Source: Phoenix dactylifera (taxonomy: Eukaryota; Streptophyta; Magnoliopsida; Arecales; Arecaceae). From it: DNA of 64,000 nt. A program made the position numbers and the translations under genes. Shown piece after piece: positions 37,031-47,059 of this stretch (its first letter is position 1; each line of letters begins with the position of its first letter). Under the pieces are notes generated by a model. The model made no database searches and was not told the DNA's origin. It worked only from the letters and a program-made list of their open reading frames with translations. The stretch is taken from contig NC_052407.1 in assembly GCF_009389715.1 (NCBI RefSeq), positions 6,048,475-6,112,474 of the forward strand. Direction: 5' to 3'.

Positions 37031-37746
37031 CATTGCATATCTTCATTCTTCATATCTCCACTTCAATTGCATATCCTTAAGATCAGATCACTAGTCACTT
37101 ATGGAGCCCACATCGACTGAATGCATGAGCTCAATGTGTTCAGCTGCTCATTCACCTTGTGCTGAAATCTCATCAACAAATAAAATATGTTTAACTGCTC
37201 CTACCATGCCACACATATTTACAAGAAGATAAATGATATCACTAACTGAGTTATCTTTTATGCTGTTTATCACTTTGTAGGATTTATTTGAATAAACCAT
37301 GTGTCCGCGTCGGAGCTCCTGTATAACTTTATGTTACTGATTTTGTAGACCACGTTCACAATCTTGAGGTATAAGTCGTCGGTGTACCAAAAAGAAAAAA
37401 TTAAAATCGCACTCCCACGCGATGCTTGAAATCCTGCATTTTCAACGTCATAGTTCCCACGGTTGACATATTCTTATCAACAAAAGGTCTTGGTCCAAAG
37501 GTTCCTCCAGCTCATATACTTTTCCGGCACGGACTTTGACGAGTTGAACCCATCATTCCTCCACGCCATACAACCCACCACAAGTCAAGCGTTTACCATT
37601 CCCGAACGAGACCACCACCCTCACACATTTGGATTTTTCCCAGATCGGTCCACTCACGTCCAAAAAATAAAAATTTAAGGTTTATCCGGTGCTACCTGCC
37701 AAGGCCAGCTTCGGTCCACGACATCCCGTATGCCGAAACACATTCA

Positions 37747-37756
37747 GACACGTGTC
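37747..37756. promoter_or_regulatory. Palindromic G-box GACACGTGTC upstream of AOS
   Basis: A perfect 10-bp palindrome with the CACGTG core, about 910 bp upstream of the AOS start. bHLH (MYC) and bZIP factors bind this core, and AOS genes are typically jasmonate-responsive. Use by AOS is inference, and a LINE remnant lies between. Confidence 0.35.
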
Positions 37757-37779
37757 GCGCGTTTACCCACACGCTGCCG

Positions 37780-38330
37780 TATTCCGTGATCGCACCGTCT
37801 CGCTTCGGGTTCAAAGAATATCTCCAAAATAATGAATAGCAAAAAAGATGGTCCAATCAGCAACCCTATTTACTTTTCGAAACACATGCATAATTTGAAA
37901 GACGTCACACTTTCTCAGTATCCGCCAAATGTTCTTTAAAAATAAATGGTCGAATACTCTTTGTCTCCTTATGTAGAATCCGCTCAATCACCTCCGCTGA
38001 ATCTTCCTCTAGAATGATGCTCTACACCTTCAGAATTTATCTCGCACAGGAGACTTTCTTCTAGGCTATCCTGAGTTTCGCCTCCAAAACTGCTGTCTCA
38101 AAAGTGCGGTAACACCGTACAATAAAAAAAAATACTTTAAGATCTGTACGGACTACAATTCCATGGTTTGTATCGGGGGAAAAAAAAAAAAAAAGCCAAT
38201 CATTGTCTTGTGCGAAAAATACAGCCCGAACCTTACATGACTCAGCCGCGAATTCGGGTATATGGGTAAAAAAGAATTTTGCTCTATGCAGCGGATCGGT
38301 CCCCTCCACCAAGCCGGCTGAAACTCTAGC
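37780..38330 (-). mobile_element. Decayed LINE RNase H remnant upstream of AOS
   Basis: Minus-strand fragments in several frames resemble the family: a FFAQDNDW...VVRTDLKVF part, FETAVLEAKLRIA, IILEEDSAEVIERI, then HVFRKVNRVADWTIFFAIHY and FGDIL. No poly(A) is left. It ends about 335 bp before the AOS start and so forms part of the distal promoter. Confidence 0.7.
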
Positions 38331-38354
38331 GCCACTTCAGATCTCCTGCTCCTC

Positions 38355-38360
38355 CACGTG
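38355..38360. promoter_or_regulatory. G-box CACGTG in proximal AOS promoter
   Basis: The CACGTG core lies 305-310 bp upstream of the AOS start codon. It fits JA/MYC2-type regulation known for AOS genes; the sequence alone does not prove use. Confidence 0.4.
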
Positions 38361-38581
38361 AAGCTTCAAAATTCGTGCTACTCCGCTGTATACCTGGTCA
38401 CTCCACGCAAAGCATCAAAATGCGCGCAGATGTACCGCTAGAAGAACGGATTTTAGGGCGGCCGGGGTGTGTACTAGTAAAACCTTTTTTTTTCGAGCCC
38501 ATTAAAAGCACGTTTCCCATTTGGCGACCTTGGTCGTTGCACGGCTTTTGGAGCCCACGGGCCCACCGTCTTTTCCCCTGG

Positions 38582-38588
38582 TTAAATA
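38582..38588 (+). promoter_or_regulatory. TATA-like box of AOS
   Basis: TTAAATA about 77-83 bp upstream of the AOS ATG, in otherwise mixed sequence, leaving room for a 5' UTR of about 50 bp. Confidence 0.45.
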
Positions 38589-38664
38589 CTAGTCCACCTC
38601 ACTAACCACCCAACGAAACGAGTACCCAGAGAAGGAGAGCACAGAAGATAAAGAAGATACTAGA

Positions 38665-40290
38665 ATGGCTTCCGCCTCCCTTACCTTCTCCTCTCCCACC
38701 ATCCCTTGCCGTTCTCACCCTCTTATCGCTACCACCCTCCGCCACCCGATCCCCGCCCGTATCGCCGCCTCCATATCGGAAAATCCCGTTACAGCAAAAC
38801 CCTCCTCCACCTCCTCCTCGTCGAAACTCCCGATACGAAAAATCCCCGGCGACTACGGGCTCCCCTTCTTCGGCCCGATCTGCGACCGGCTCAACTACTT
38901 CTATTTCGAGGGGCCCGACGAGTTCTTCAAGTCCCGGATCCGGCGGCACCGGTCAACGGTGTTCCGGGTCAACATGCCTCCCGGCCCTTTCCTTGCCCCC
39001 GACCCCAGCGTCGTCGCCCTTCTCGACGCCGCCAGCTTCCCCGTCCTCTTCGACACCTCCCTCGTCGAGAAGCGCGACCTCTTCACCGGCACCTTCATGC
39101 CCTCCACCGACTTCACCGGCGGCTTCCGCATCCTTTCCTACCTCGATCCCTCCGAGCCCAACCACGCCCCCCTCAAAAAGCTACTCTTTTTCCTCCTCTC
39201 CTCCCGCCGCCACTCCATCATCCCCGAGTTCCGCCGCACCTTCGGCTCCCTCTTCGATACCCTCGAAACGGAGCTCGCCGAGAAGGGGAAGGCTGACTTT
39301 AACGAAGCCAACGACCGCGCCGCTTTCGATTTCCTCGCAAGATCGCTCCTTGGCAAGGATCCCGTCGAGACCAAGCTCGGCCTCGACGGCCCCAAATTGA
39401 TCACCAAATGGCTCGTCTTCCAGCTCGGTCCCCTGTTGACTTTAGGCCTCCCCAACTACTTAGAGGACTTCCTACTCCACTCCTTCCGCCTCCCGCCGGC
39501 GCTGGTCCGCGACGACTACAACCGGCTCGCCGATTTCTTCCGAGAATCCGCCGGCCCGGCGCTGGACGAGGCGGAGCGGCTGGGGATCTCGAGAGAAGAG
39601 GCGGTCCACAACATCCTGTTCGCCACATGCTTCAACGCCTTCGGCGGGATGAGATTTCTGTTCCCGAGCTTCATCAAGTGGGTGGGGCGCGCTGGAGCGC
39701 GGCTCCACGGCCGGCTCGCGCAGGAGATCCGGTCGGCGGTGAGGGCCAACGGCGGCGAGGTGAGCATGCGAGCCATGGAGGCGATGCCGCTGATGAAGTC
39801 GGTGGTGTACGAGACGCTCCGGATCGAGCCCCCCGTGCCGTTCCAGTACGGGCGGGCGAAGCGGGACATGGTGTTGGAGACCCACGACGCCCGGTTCGAG
39901 GTGCGGGCCGGGGAGATGCTCTTCGGGTACCAGCCCTTCGCGACCAAGGACCCGAGGGTGTTCGACCGTGCGGAGGAGTTCGTGGCGGAGCGCTTCGTCG
40001 GGGAGGCTGGGGAGGCCATGCTCCGCCACGTGCTATGGTCGAACGGGCCGGAGACGGCGGTGCCGACGACGGAGAACAAGCAGTGCGCCGGCAAGGACTT
40101 CGTGGTGCTGGTGGCGCGGATGCTGATGGTGGAGCTCTTCCTCCGCTACGACTCCTTCGAGATCGAGGTTGGGCTCGTCGGTGAAGTTGACGTCGTTGAA
40201 AAGAGCCACCTTTTGAGTGGGCGGCGCGAGTTGCTGGTCCATTTGATGTGGCTACGGGGTGTTTCTGGGAAAATAGAGTGGACGGGGTAA
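38665..40290 (+). CDS. AOS: Allene oxide synthase (CYP74A), frame-shifted C terminus
   Basis: Plastid cytochrome P450 that converts 13-hydroperoxylinolenic acid to its allene oxide, the first committed step of jasmonate synthesis. Intronless, 541 codons. Residues 1-50 form a Ser/Thr/Pro-rich transit peptide. PPGPF has Phe at 109, which favours AOS over hydroperoxide lyase. The I-helix motif is FATCFNAFGG (Asn324), the ExxR pair is E383/R386, and the heme loop is NKQCAGKDF with Cys474. The frame after DSFEIEVG is abnormal. The shifted frame from 40175 reads SSVKLTSLKRATF and stops at 40214-40216, the usual AOS ending, whereas the open frame runs about 38 unrelated residues to a stop at 40288. 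An intact protein would be near 520 residues, as is normal. It is either a natural indel, a weakened allele or an assembly error. Confidence 0.95.
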   Translation: MASASLTFSSPTIPCRSHPLIATTLRHPIPARIAASISENPVTAKPSSTSSSSKLPIRKIPGDYGLPFFGPICDRLNYFYFEGPDEFFKSRIRRHRSTVFRVNMPPGPFLAPDPSVVALLDAASFPVLFDTSLVEKRDLFTGTFMPSTDFTGGFRILSYLDPSEPNHAPLKKLLFFLLSSRRHSIIPEFRRTFGSLFDTLETELAEKGKADFNEANDRAAFDFLARSLLGKDPVETKLGLDGPKLITKWLVFQLGPLLTLGLPNYLEDFLLHSFRLPPALVRDDYNRLADFFRESAGPALDEAERLGISREEAVHNILFATCFNAFGGMRFLFPSFIKWVGRAGARLHGRLAQEIRSAVRANGGEVSMRAMEAMPLMKSVVYETLRIEPPVPFQYGRAKRDMVLETHDARFEVRAGEMLFGYQPFATKDPRVFDRAEEFVAERFVGEAGEAMLRHVLWSNGPETAVPTTENKQCAGKDFVVLVARMLMVELFLRYDSFEIEVGLVGEVDVVEKSHLLSGRRELLVHLMWLRGVSGKIEWTG

Positions 40291-40374
40291 AATTAAAATA
40301 TTGGCGTGTCCCGCCGCGCGAGAAGGACATGGAAGAAGGCACTGCGATGCCGCATGGTTTCCAAAATGGATCAT

Positions 40375-41464
40375 GGCGTTGTTTAGGAAAGTTGTTAGTA
40401 GTAAAATTGTTAGAAGTAGAGTTATTAGAAGTAGAGCTGTTTGAAGCAAAGGATTTATAAAAAGTTGTTTGCTGTTTGATAACTATATTTCTAAAGTGTT
40501 GTGGTACTTTAATATGCATTGGGTAAACAAATTGAGAAATTACTTTTATATGACAAAATGACCATAAAAGATATTACCAGTATTATATAACGGAGCATAA
40601 TAAAATATAATATATATTAATACATAAATATATGATATAGTATAATATTAATGTAATATAATATAATATTATTAAAATATAGTACTATAACATTATGTAT
40701 TATAGAATAATAATTTAATATAATATTAAATTATTTAACATAACATATCAATGTATTATGATATAATACAATATAATATTATATTTATAATATAATAAAT
40801 AATAAATATATAAAATATTATAATTATTAGTGTAAATTAATTTTTCATCCTTCTAATGACCATTTATCTCTCTAACAAATTTTCTAGCTAGATGGTAAAA
40901 TTGGTTAAATAATTACTAATATTTTATTTATTTATTTATTTATTTAGGTTAGATTATTTGCCACCCCTCTATATTTTTCTTTTTATTTATTTTATTTATT
41001 TATTTATTTATTATTTTATTTCATTGAAATATAGGGGGGTCGCCGGTCATGGGTGGTGATCGGCATGGTGGCTGCCACCGTGGGCAGCCACGAGCTTCCA
41101 AAGCAAAAAAAAAAAGAAAAAAAAGAAGAGGAAGAAGGAACAGAGGCGGCAGCGTTGAGAGGAAGAAGAAGATAGAGAGGGAGAGGATGGGTGAGAGAGG
41201 AAGAGGCGGGATGAGGGTTCTGGGAAAAAAAGTGTGATTTAAATGGGGGTATTTTGGTCCAAAAAATAGCTTCCTAACAAAGCTGAAAACAGCGTTTTCG
41301 AAAAACTCCAAATTGGAGCTTCTCCCCAAAAGTTGTTTTCAGCTTTCCGCAAAAGCTGAAACAGCTTTCCGAAAATGTTACCACACACCATTTTTTATCT
41401 AAAAGTACTTTTGGAGGGCCAGAAAGTGCTTTTTGGCCCTCCAAAAGCTCTCCCAAACAGCGCC
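40375..41464. mobile_element. hAT-like non-autonomous element downstream of AOS
   Basis: The left end GGCGTTGTTTAGGAAAG and the inward reading of the right end, GGCGCTGTTTGGGAGAG, are inverted repeats. Inside the right end are palindromic TTTTGGAGGGCCA...TTGGCCCTCCAAAA words. The core is extremely AT-rich (40570-40830) with TTTA runs (40920-41030) and a GA-rich stretch. I could not find a clear 8-bp target duplication. It begins 85 bp after the AOS open-frame stop. Confidence 0.55.
40570..40830. repeat. AT-only low-complexity tract
   Basis: About 260 bases of nearly pure A/T with ATAATATA-like words, forming the core of the 40375-41464 element. Such DNA is prone to length change and to act as a matrix-attachment or breakage-prone site; that role is not shown. 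Confidence 0.8.
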
Positions 41465-42826
41465 TCCATTTCTATGGAAAGTCTATCGTTGGCATGCATG
41501 TGTGACCGTAGAGGCAGATGCATTTTTGTTGATTTTTTAAATTAAATTTGTGAAGTAATTTAGTTACTTTTCAATGCGATTTCTATAATTAAACTTGCAA
41601 TGATATTAGATAGACCCTTTGCAAGCTCTGCAAATGCTTATATGTGTTGGGAAAATGGTTAAATATGTGAATAGTGCCCTTTTGTAATATGGTTCAATGA
41701 TACCTTGGCAAGCCATGCGCTACAAAGTATTTAATAAGATTTTTTGGCATGAAACTAGGGATAATGCATGTGTTTGTGGTAATGGTCATGGGTAATACGA
41801 ATATAAATATATGCCACGCACTATATTGTTTTTATTCAGCACTTGACATGTGTGTTTTCATGTGGTCCGCGCGGTTCTGCAACGCTGCTTTCTTCCGTAT
41901 AAATCGTCTACAACACAAGTAATTTGTTCATTATTTTTTTAAAAAAAATATTTTATTTTATATCTGTTGTCGCTAAAAATCGGCCTGAGTAAGATGTCAA
42001 GTTAGCTGGGTTGCTAGAGAATTGGCTAGTAGAAGTCGACCAAAGATTGTGATGTACCTTTGAGATGGTGAGATGGTGGTCGCTTGTTTGGATAGCAATG
42101 GCTCCAATGTTAGTTGCTCTCGAGATGGTGCGGGAAAGAGAAGACCGTGCTCGGACCTTCGTTCCGACGCCCAGTCCAATCTAAAACAGCAAAAATGAAA
42201 AAGTTTTCTTGCTGGAGAGTGACTAAAAAATTCTTTGATACCTAAGGTGGATTTTCAATGAACAACAAAGGTGTTGTGAGAGTAGCAAAGCAACAGCATA
42301 AGGACATAAAAGGGCTTAAGATCACTTTACCTGCAGGGTTCTTCATGAACAGTTTATCTAGGTGAGGGTTGACGCCCATCGTCGAGAAATTCAAGCATGC
42401 AGATTGACTGTTTTTTTGTAGTGCATCACACATATAGAAGGTCACGCATGGGCGTTTCGTCTATGCATCATGTTCCGCACATCTCACCCATGCGGTTATG
42501 GAAACCGCTCGCTATCGTGGCCGAGATATCACCGGTTGGGAAGAGAACTTGAAATTCTAAGACTCCCCACGTGTCTCTAGATAGGTCATTTGGCAGACTT
42601 TGATTGATTGATCGAAAGTTTCATAGCGAGCTCTGATGGGTCCGTCAACCATGTCAGTGTGATTGATTTCGAAACGTATCAATAACAATTTTTTTTAATT
42701 TTTATTTTAAAAATATAGGATTTTTAAAATAAGATTTATGACATGATTTAGTAGATTGCCAGCAGCCCGAAATGCCAACTAACTGAATGAAGTCTTGCCA
42801 GCATTTTAAATATAGTATTTTTTTTT

Positions 42827-42854
42827 ATGTATGTATGTATGTATGTATGTATGT
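42827..42854. repeat. (ATGT)n microsatellite
   Basis: About seven ATGT units in a row after a T-rich run. Confidence 0.9.
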
Positions 42855-43198
42855 TTTTCTACACCTCGTCACCTATCCAATTTTGAAGTATTTATGTTTA
42901 AATACTACAAAGTACTGTCAAGATCTAAACATAGAGCCTCTGCCTGCTACGCAAGTATGGCCGCTAGAGATTGGCAAGTTAAATTAGAGGAACTTTCTAA
43001 TATATATGCCGAATTCTCGAGGCACGAACACGTTGAGCCTGACGTTTGATAAACCGGACCTAAAAGGGAACGGCATATCATGTATGAGAATTTATGTGAT
43101 TACATATCCTATAGCCAACAATCCTGTTAACTTTCCTCACGTAGACAATTTAGATGTCATATTTCAGTCCGTCCTATCTGCAGGGCCTGCCCAAAGAA

Positions 43199-43350
43199 GG
43201 CTAACCACAGGAAAGACCTCAAAGACAAAATAGAAAGAAAAAAAGTTCTCCTTAGTGAGTTCGCCTTAGGCCGGCCCACTGCAGAGAAGGCTTCGAAAAT
43301 AAAATGGAAAGAAAAAAAAGGCTCCTTCTAGTGAGTTCACCTTAGGCCCC
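43199..43350. repeat. Two-unit tandem repeat, period about 73 bp
   Basis: AAAATAGAAAGAAAAAAAG... then TAGTGAGTTCGCCTTAGGC recurs about 73 bp on as AAAATGGAAAGAAAAAAAAG... then TAGTGAGTTCACCTTAGGC. No gene is apparent. Confidence 0.75.
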
Positions 43351-43977
43351 TAAATGTATTGAGCCACTCTTGCCCATCTGTCAGTTTTTTTTTGTTAAAG
43401 AGGAAGGTAACGAATGGCATCAAATACAATGTCGCTATATAGAGACAAGTGTGCCCAGTTCTAGCTTTGTTTAGATGCACACTATGTGAAGCCAGCAAAT
43501 TTGTCTAGGTATTGAGGAATAGTCTCATCATGCAAGCCCCCTCCATGATAACTTACTATCACCTTCTATCAAAAGATGAATTATTTAGACCTAGCTAGTA
43601 GGCAAAAATCATCAGTAATTGTACTTCTCCAATGCATGTACTTGATTGCAAAAGCAGTTTCAAACAAATTACAAATTAATTACAAGGCTGTCCAGGCTTC
43701 TTGATTATTGTGCTAGCAAGAGCTAAATGACATGACCTATTACTAGTTCTGATAAAACTAATCTTGCACTAGATACTGCTTCCATGTTTTTTGTTAACTT
43801 CATTATCTCATATTGCTTTCTTTTTAAAGGGGAAACTTTCATCAAAGAAGATTTTGCACCGGCATGAATAGAAAAACCAAAGGAAAGCTCATCACAAGTA
43901 GTTAATGGCAGGAGAGGGTTGGGCTGGCCTAGCATTGCCAGGGACTATGGAATTTTTGGTCCAATTAATACTAATAC

Positions 43978-44514
43978 TGTTGCGGGGACGGCATTCTGCC
44001 GGAGCCTCACACAACAACCTAGCCCACATTAAGCTAGCAGAGAAAGAGGACCGCGTTCCTTCCGAGGTATTGCACGCTTTGAGGGTCGAGCGTACCCGGA
44101 GCCCTCCTCACGGTTTTGTCCCACAAAAGGGCCCTCGAGAGGAAAGGATTTCCACCCCCCATTTAAGGCACAGAATCTTTCCGCTACTAACCGATGTGGG
44201 ACTAAATTCAAGGCCCCCTCCCCCCTCCACAACATAACCCCCCAGCGGGAAGGTCCTGTGTCGGATTTTACCCGCGACAGCCCCCCAGGCAACCTGAGGG
44301 GTAGTCAATGGAGAGAAGAGGCGCCCCTACCTGACGCGCCATCTGTTGCGGGGACGGCATTCTGCCGGAGCGTACCCGGAGCCCTCCTCACGGTTTTGTC
44401 TCACAAAAAGGCCCTCGAGAGGAAAGGATTTCCACCCCCCATTTAAAGCACAGAATCTTTCCGCTACTAGCCGATGTGGGACTAAATTCAAGGCCCCCTC
44501 CCTCCTCCACAACA
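43978..44514 (-). mobile_element. TRIM retrotransposon, complete, 5-bp target duplication
   Basis: Two direct terminal repeats, 43978-44234 and 44344-44514, both begin TGTTGCGGGGACGGCATTCT and both end CTCCACAACA (TG...CA). The right copy lacks about 86 bp present in the left. The internal part is only 109 bp. On the minus strand TGGCGCGTCAGGTAGGGG follows two bases after the 5' LTR, like a tRNA primer site, and GCTGGGGGGTTA precedes the 3' LTR, like a polypurine tract. AATAC flanks the whole at 43973-43977 and 44515-44519. There is no coding capacity. Confidence 0.85.
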
Positions 44515-44519
44515 AATAC

Positions 44520-44997
44520 GTACATGGATCCCCCTCAAGCCAAGTTCTTTGCTCCTGCAAATTGTCATAACTTAATATATAGCCTTCCCATGCTACTCGT
44601 AGTTGAGCAATAGAAATAGAGGTAGTGTGAGAGGATAGTTTCCGCAACGGAATCTGGCCTTGAGGAGAGTCTTGGATGCCAGATCTAGACCTATGTATTA
44701 TCCCTGATAGAACTGTGGAAACTGGTTTTTTTCAATGCCATATGGGAGCGGGCTTCTAATGAACCATATCAAATAAGGGGCTAAGAAAGGTGCAAGAAGC
44801 ACCCCAATGCCCTGCATTGTTAGGGAAGATGAATTCCGACCTTAAAGATATTTTGACATTTGAAACTATAGTGCCAATTTAGCAATCCAAAAACTAGAGG
44901 CCGGCATTCTTTGAAATCTAGCTTCTCATTACGAGCATTCTATAGCAGCCACCCGTTAAAGCCCGCAAAGCTTTTAACTCTACAAAGTCTAGTAGGC
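44520..44997. other. Intergenic DNA, nothing recognised
   Basis: A short spacer between the TRIM and the LINE tail with no domain or defined repeat. Confidence 0.4.
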
Positions 44998-45500
44998 TTT
45001 TTTTTTTTTTTTTTTTTTTTGATACAATGGTGGTTCACACTGGTCTTACATGAGTACGGCTAATAAAGTCAGAAAAAAAAAATTAATGAATAGAAAAAGG
45101 AATAGTCTTGTAATTCTGCCATAGGACCCCATCCGAATATTGGGCAGCAAGGGAGGCACCCAATTAGTAGCTCTATTAGCCTTCCGATAGACACGAGTGG
45201 CTCGGAAGGAGCCACATCCTTTCGAAAGCCTGTGTATGTTCCATAGCCGATTGTCCGTCGTCGTCCTATACTGGCCTTAAATTCATTCGATCGTCGTGGC
45301 AGAATCCTCTTCAAGATAAATACAATCCACACCCAGGACAAGCGTTGCATAAGTGAGACATTTCCAGGCAACTCTTAGCTCTGCTCTGATGATAGATTGA
45401 TAGTCGTATCTAAGATGCATTGTCTTCCGACCGCAATTAGCCTGGAGTCATAACCTTTGATCACAAAAGCCCACCCCTCCTCTACCTCCACCATTAGACT
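44998..45500 (-). mobile_element. LINE remnant with poly(A), minus strand
   Basis: Poly(T) at 44998-45020 is the poly(A) tail. Minus-strand fragments, in shifting frames, read GWAFVIKGYDSRLIAVGRQ, then SSEQS with a stop, IYLEEDSATTIE, and RVYRKANRATNWVPP. The 3' tail before the poly(A) (ACCAGTGTGAACCACCATTG) differs from the TTAGC tail of the other copies, so this is a different subfamily. Confidence 0.8.
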
Positions 45501-46480
45501 AAAATGTAGTAGTTTAGAGGCAGCAAATTATTAGGTTGGCATTAAAAAATGGATATATATGAAAATTTGAACAACAAATAATTTTAACTTAATTGGTATG
45601 AACAATAGAATGTGTTACTTGCATGCTTTAATGTTGAGCACTTCACCTTCAACGTGCATTTAGTTTTGGGAATAAAGAAAATTCAAAAAAATCATTTTAT
45701 TTCTATGTATTCCTTTTCATCCAATTTCATCCTATTTTTATTGAATATATCTGTAATTCTATTTGATTGGAAAATCTGAATAAATTGAAATAGTTGAAAA
45801 TGCTGTTGGTTGGATAACCTGAAGTAAATGAATAATTGTTAACATTTTTGCAATTCAAGAGGAATTAAAGCTATTTCAAAAATTGAATAAAATTATCCAA
45901 ACCATCCTCATCAAATAAATTTATGCAGGTTAAATAAGATTTTCTATCCACCGGTTAAAAGTAAATAAAAAATAGGTTTGTGGCTGAATAAACCTCCTAT
46001 TCAACACTTATCAAGGATCTATCTATCAACCAAATAGGCTTATTTAATATTAGTCACACTCATTCATGAATGAAAGATGTGATTCTTTTTATTAAAAAAA
46101 TATAGCTCTTTCATTAAATTGCTTGGTTCATCTTAGGGGTTTTGAAATTCATCTCCAAGCTCATCTGCAGCAAAGTTTTCTGAAAGAAAGTGAAAACAGC
46201 CACTTTGTGAAAGTCAGATGTCAAGCCAGGCTACCATGTAATGGCTGCTTTTACCCAATAAGTCCTATCATAGACTAATTAAGGCATTCAAAATATCATG
46301 GACCATCAATTACAAAGCTAGCTGTTGATCCGCATATGATTAGTAGATCATTCATGGGAAAAATGGAAGAACTGCAGCATGGATTTGTAAACCTTTTCTT
46401 CCATCTATGATGATATATGATGCCCATAGGCAATAAGCCGACAAGAAGGTCTCACGGGCTTGCGACGCCAAAAAGTATAT
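45501..46480. other. Intergenic DNA, nothing recognised
   Basis: AT-rich spacer with no supported gene, domain or bounded element. Confidence 0.4.
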
Positions 46481-46965
46481 TGTAACAACTCAGAACCCCA
46501 GCCAAAATATCTAGCCGAAAGATATTATTTGGGTTTCTTGATCCTGAGTACTCAAGATCTTCAGCAAATAATCAATGTGGGACTAAACACACACCCGCAT
46601 GAGTCCTCACATACTCTCTCCATTTAAGCTCCAACGCCCTCATCAGGCTAAGAGTTCAAATATGTTTAAATCTAATCATAAGCACTACGATTGGGCCGTG
46701 GTCAATGCCAATGGATCCGCGCTGCAGTATCCCATAGTCCACATAGATTATCACCTGGGTTGCTTCCATACTATTTGTAACAACCTAGGACCTCATCCAA
46801 AATAGCTAGTGAGAAGGTATTATTTGGATTCTTTAATCCTGTATAAGTATCCAAGATCTACCAAATAACCAATGTGGGACTAAACACACGCCCGTACAAG
46901 TTCTTATATAAATAAGATGTCTCAATTCTTCATATAGCATATTCTGCAATTAATATAAATTTACA
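46481..46965 (-). mobile_element. TRIM-like pair of TGTAACAAC repeats
   Basis: Related segments start at 46481 (TGTAACAACTCAGAACCCCA) and 46776 (TGTAACAACCTAGGACCTCA). They share GATATTATTTGGGTTTCTT-like and AATGTGGGACTAAACACAC blocks in the same order. TTGCTTCCATACTATT just left of the second copy is a decayed complement of a tRNA-Met primer site, suggesting a minus-strand element. The copies align for about 130 bp, and the end near 46965 (TTTACA) is a guess. No target duplication was found. Confidence 0.5.
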
Positions 46966-47040
46966 TCCCAACATCCCTGGTGTCTACCCATCTACACTAA
47001 TCCTATGTCTGATTTTATAACTTATGATTTATCCACTTAT

Positions 47041-47052
47041 GCTTTGATACCA
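47041..47052 (-). other. tRNA-Met-type primer binding site
   Basis: The minus strand reads TGGTATCAAAGC, one base off the common plant PBS TGGTATCAGAGC. It lies 7 nt inside the end of the long LTR at 47060, as expected for a minus-strand retrotransposon. Confidence 0.7.
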
Positions 47053-47059
47053 TATTAAT

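Larger units (their letters stand above)
41465..43977. other. Intergenic DNA, no supported gene
   Basis: Contains the ATGT microsatellite at 42827-42854 and a two-unit tandem repeat at 43199-43350. The 41990-42570 stretch has the GC-balanced look of retroelement DNA but I could not define ends or a domain. Confidence 0.45.

Noticed and set aside
38706-39296. Long frames overlapping AOS in other frames (also 39408-40184, 39472-40029, 39674-40519)
   Set aside because: GC-rich coding DNA leaves long shadow frames; only the CYP74A frame has domains and motifs.
41990-42570. Possible LTR or gene fragment
   Set aside because: Retroelement-like composition but no ends, primer site or domain found.
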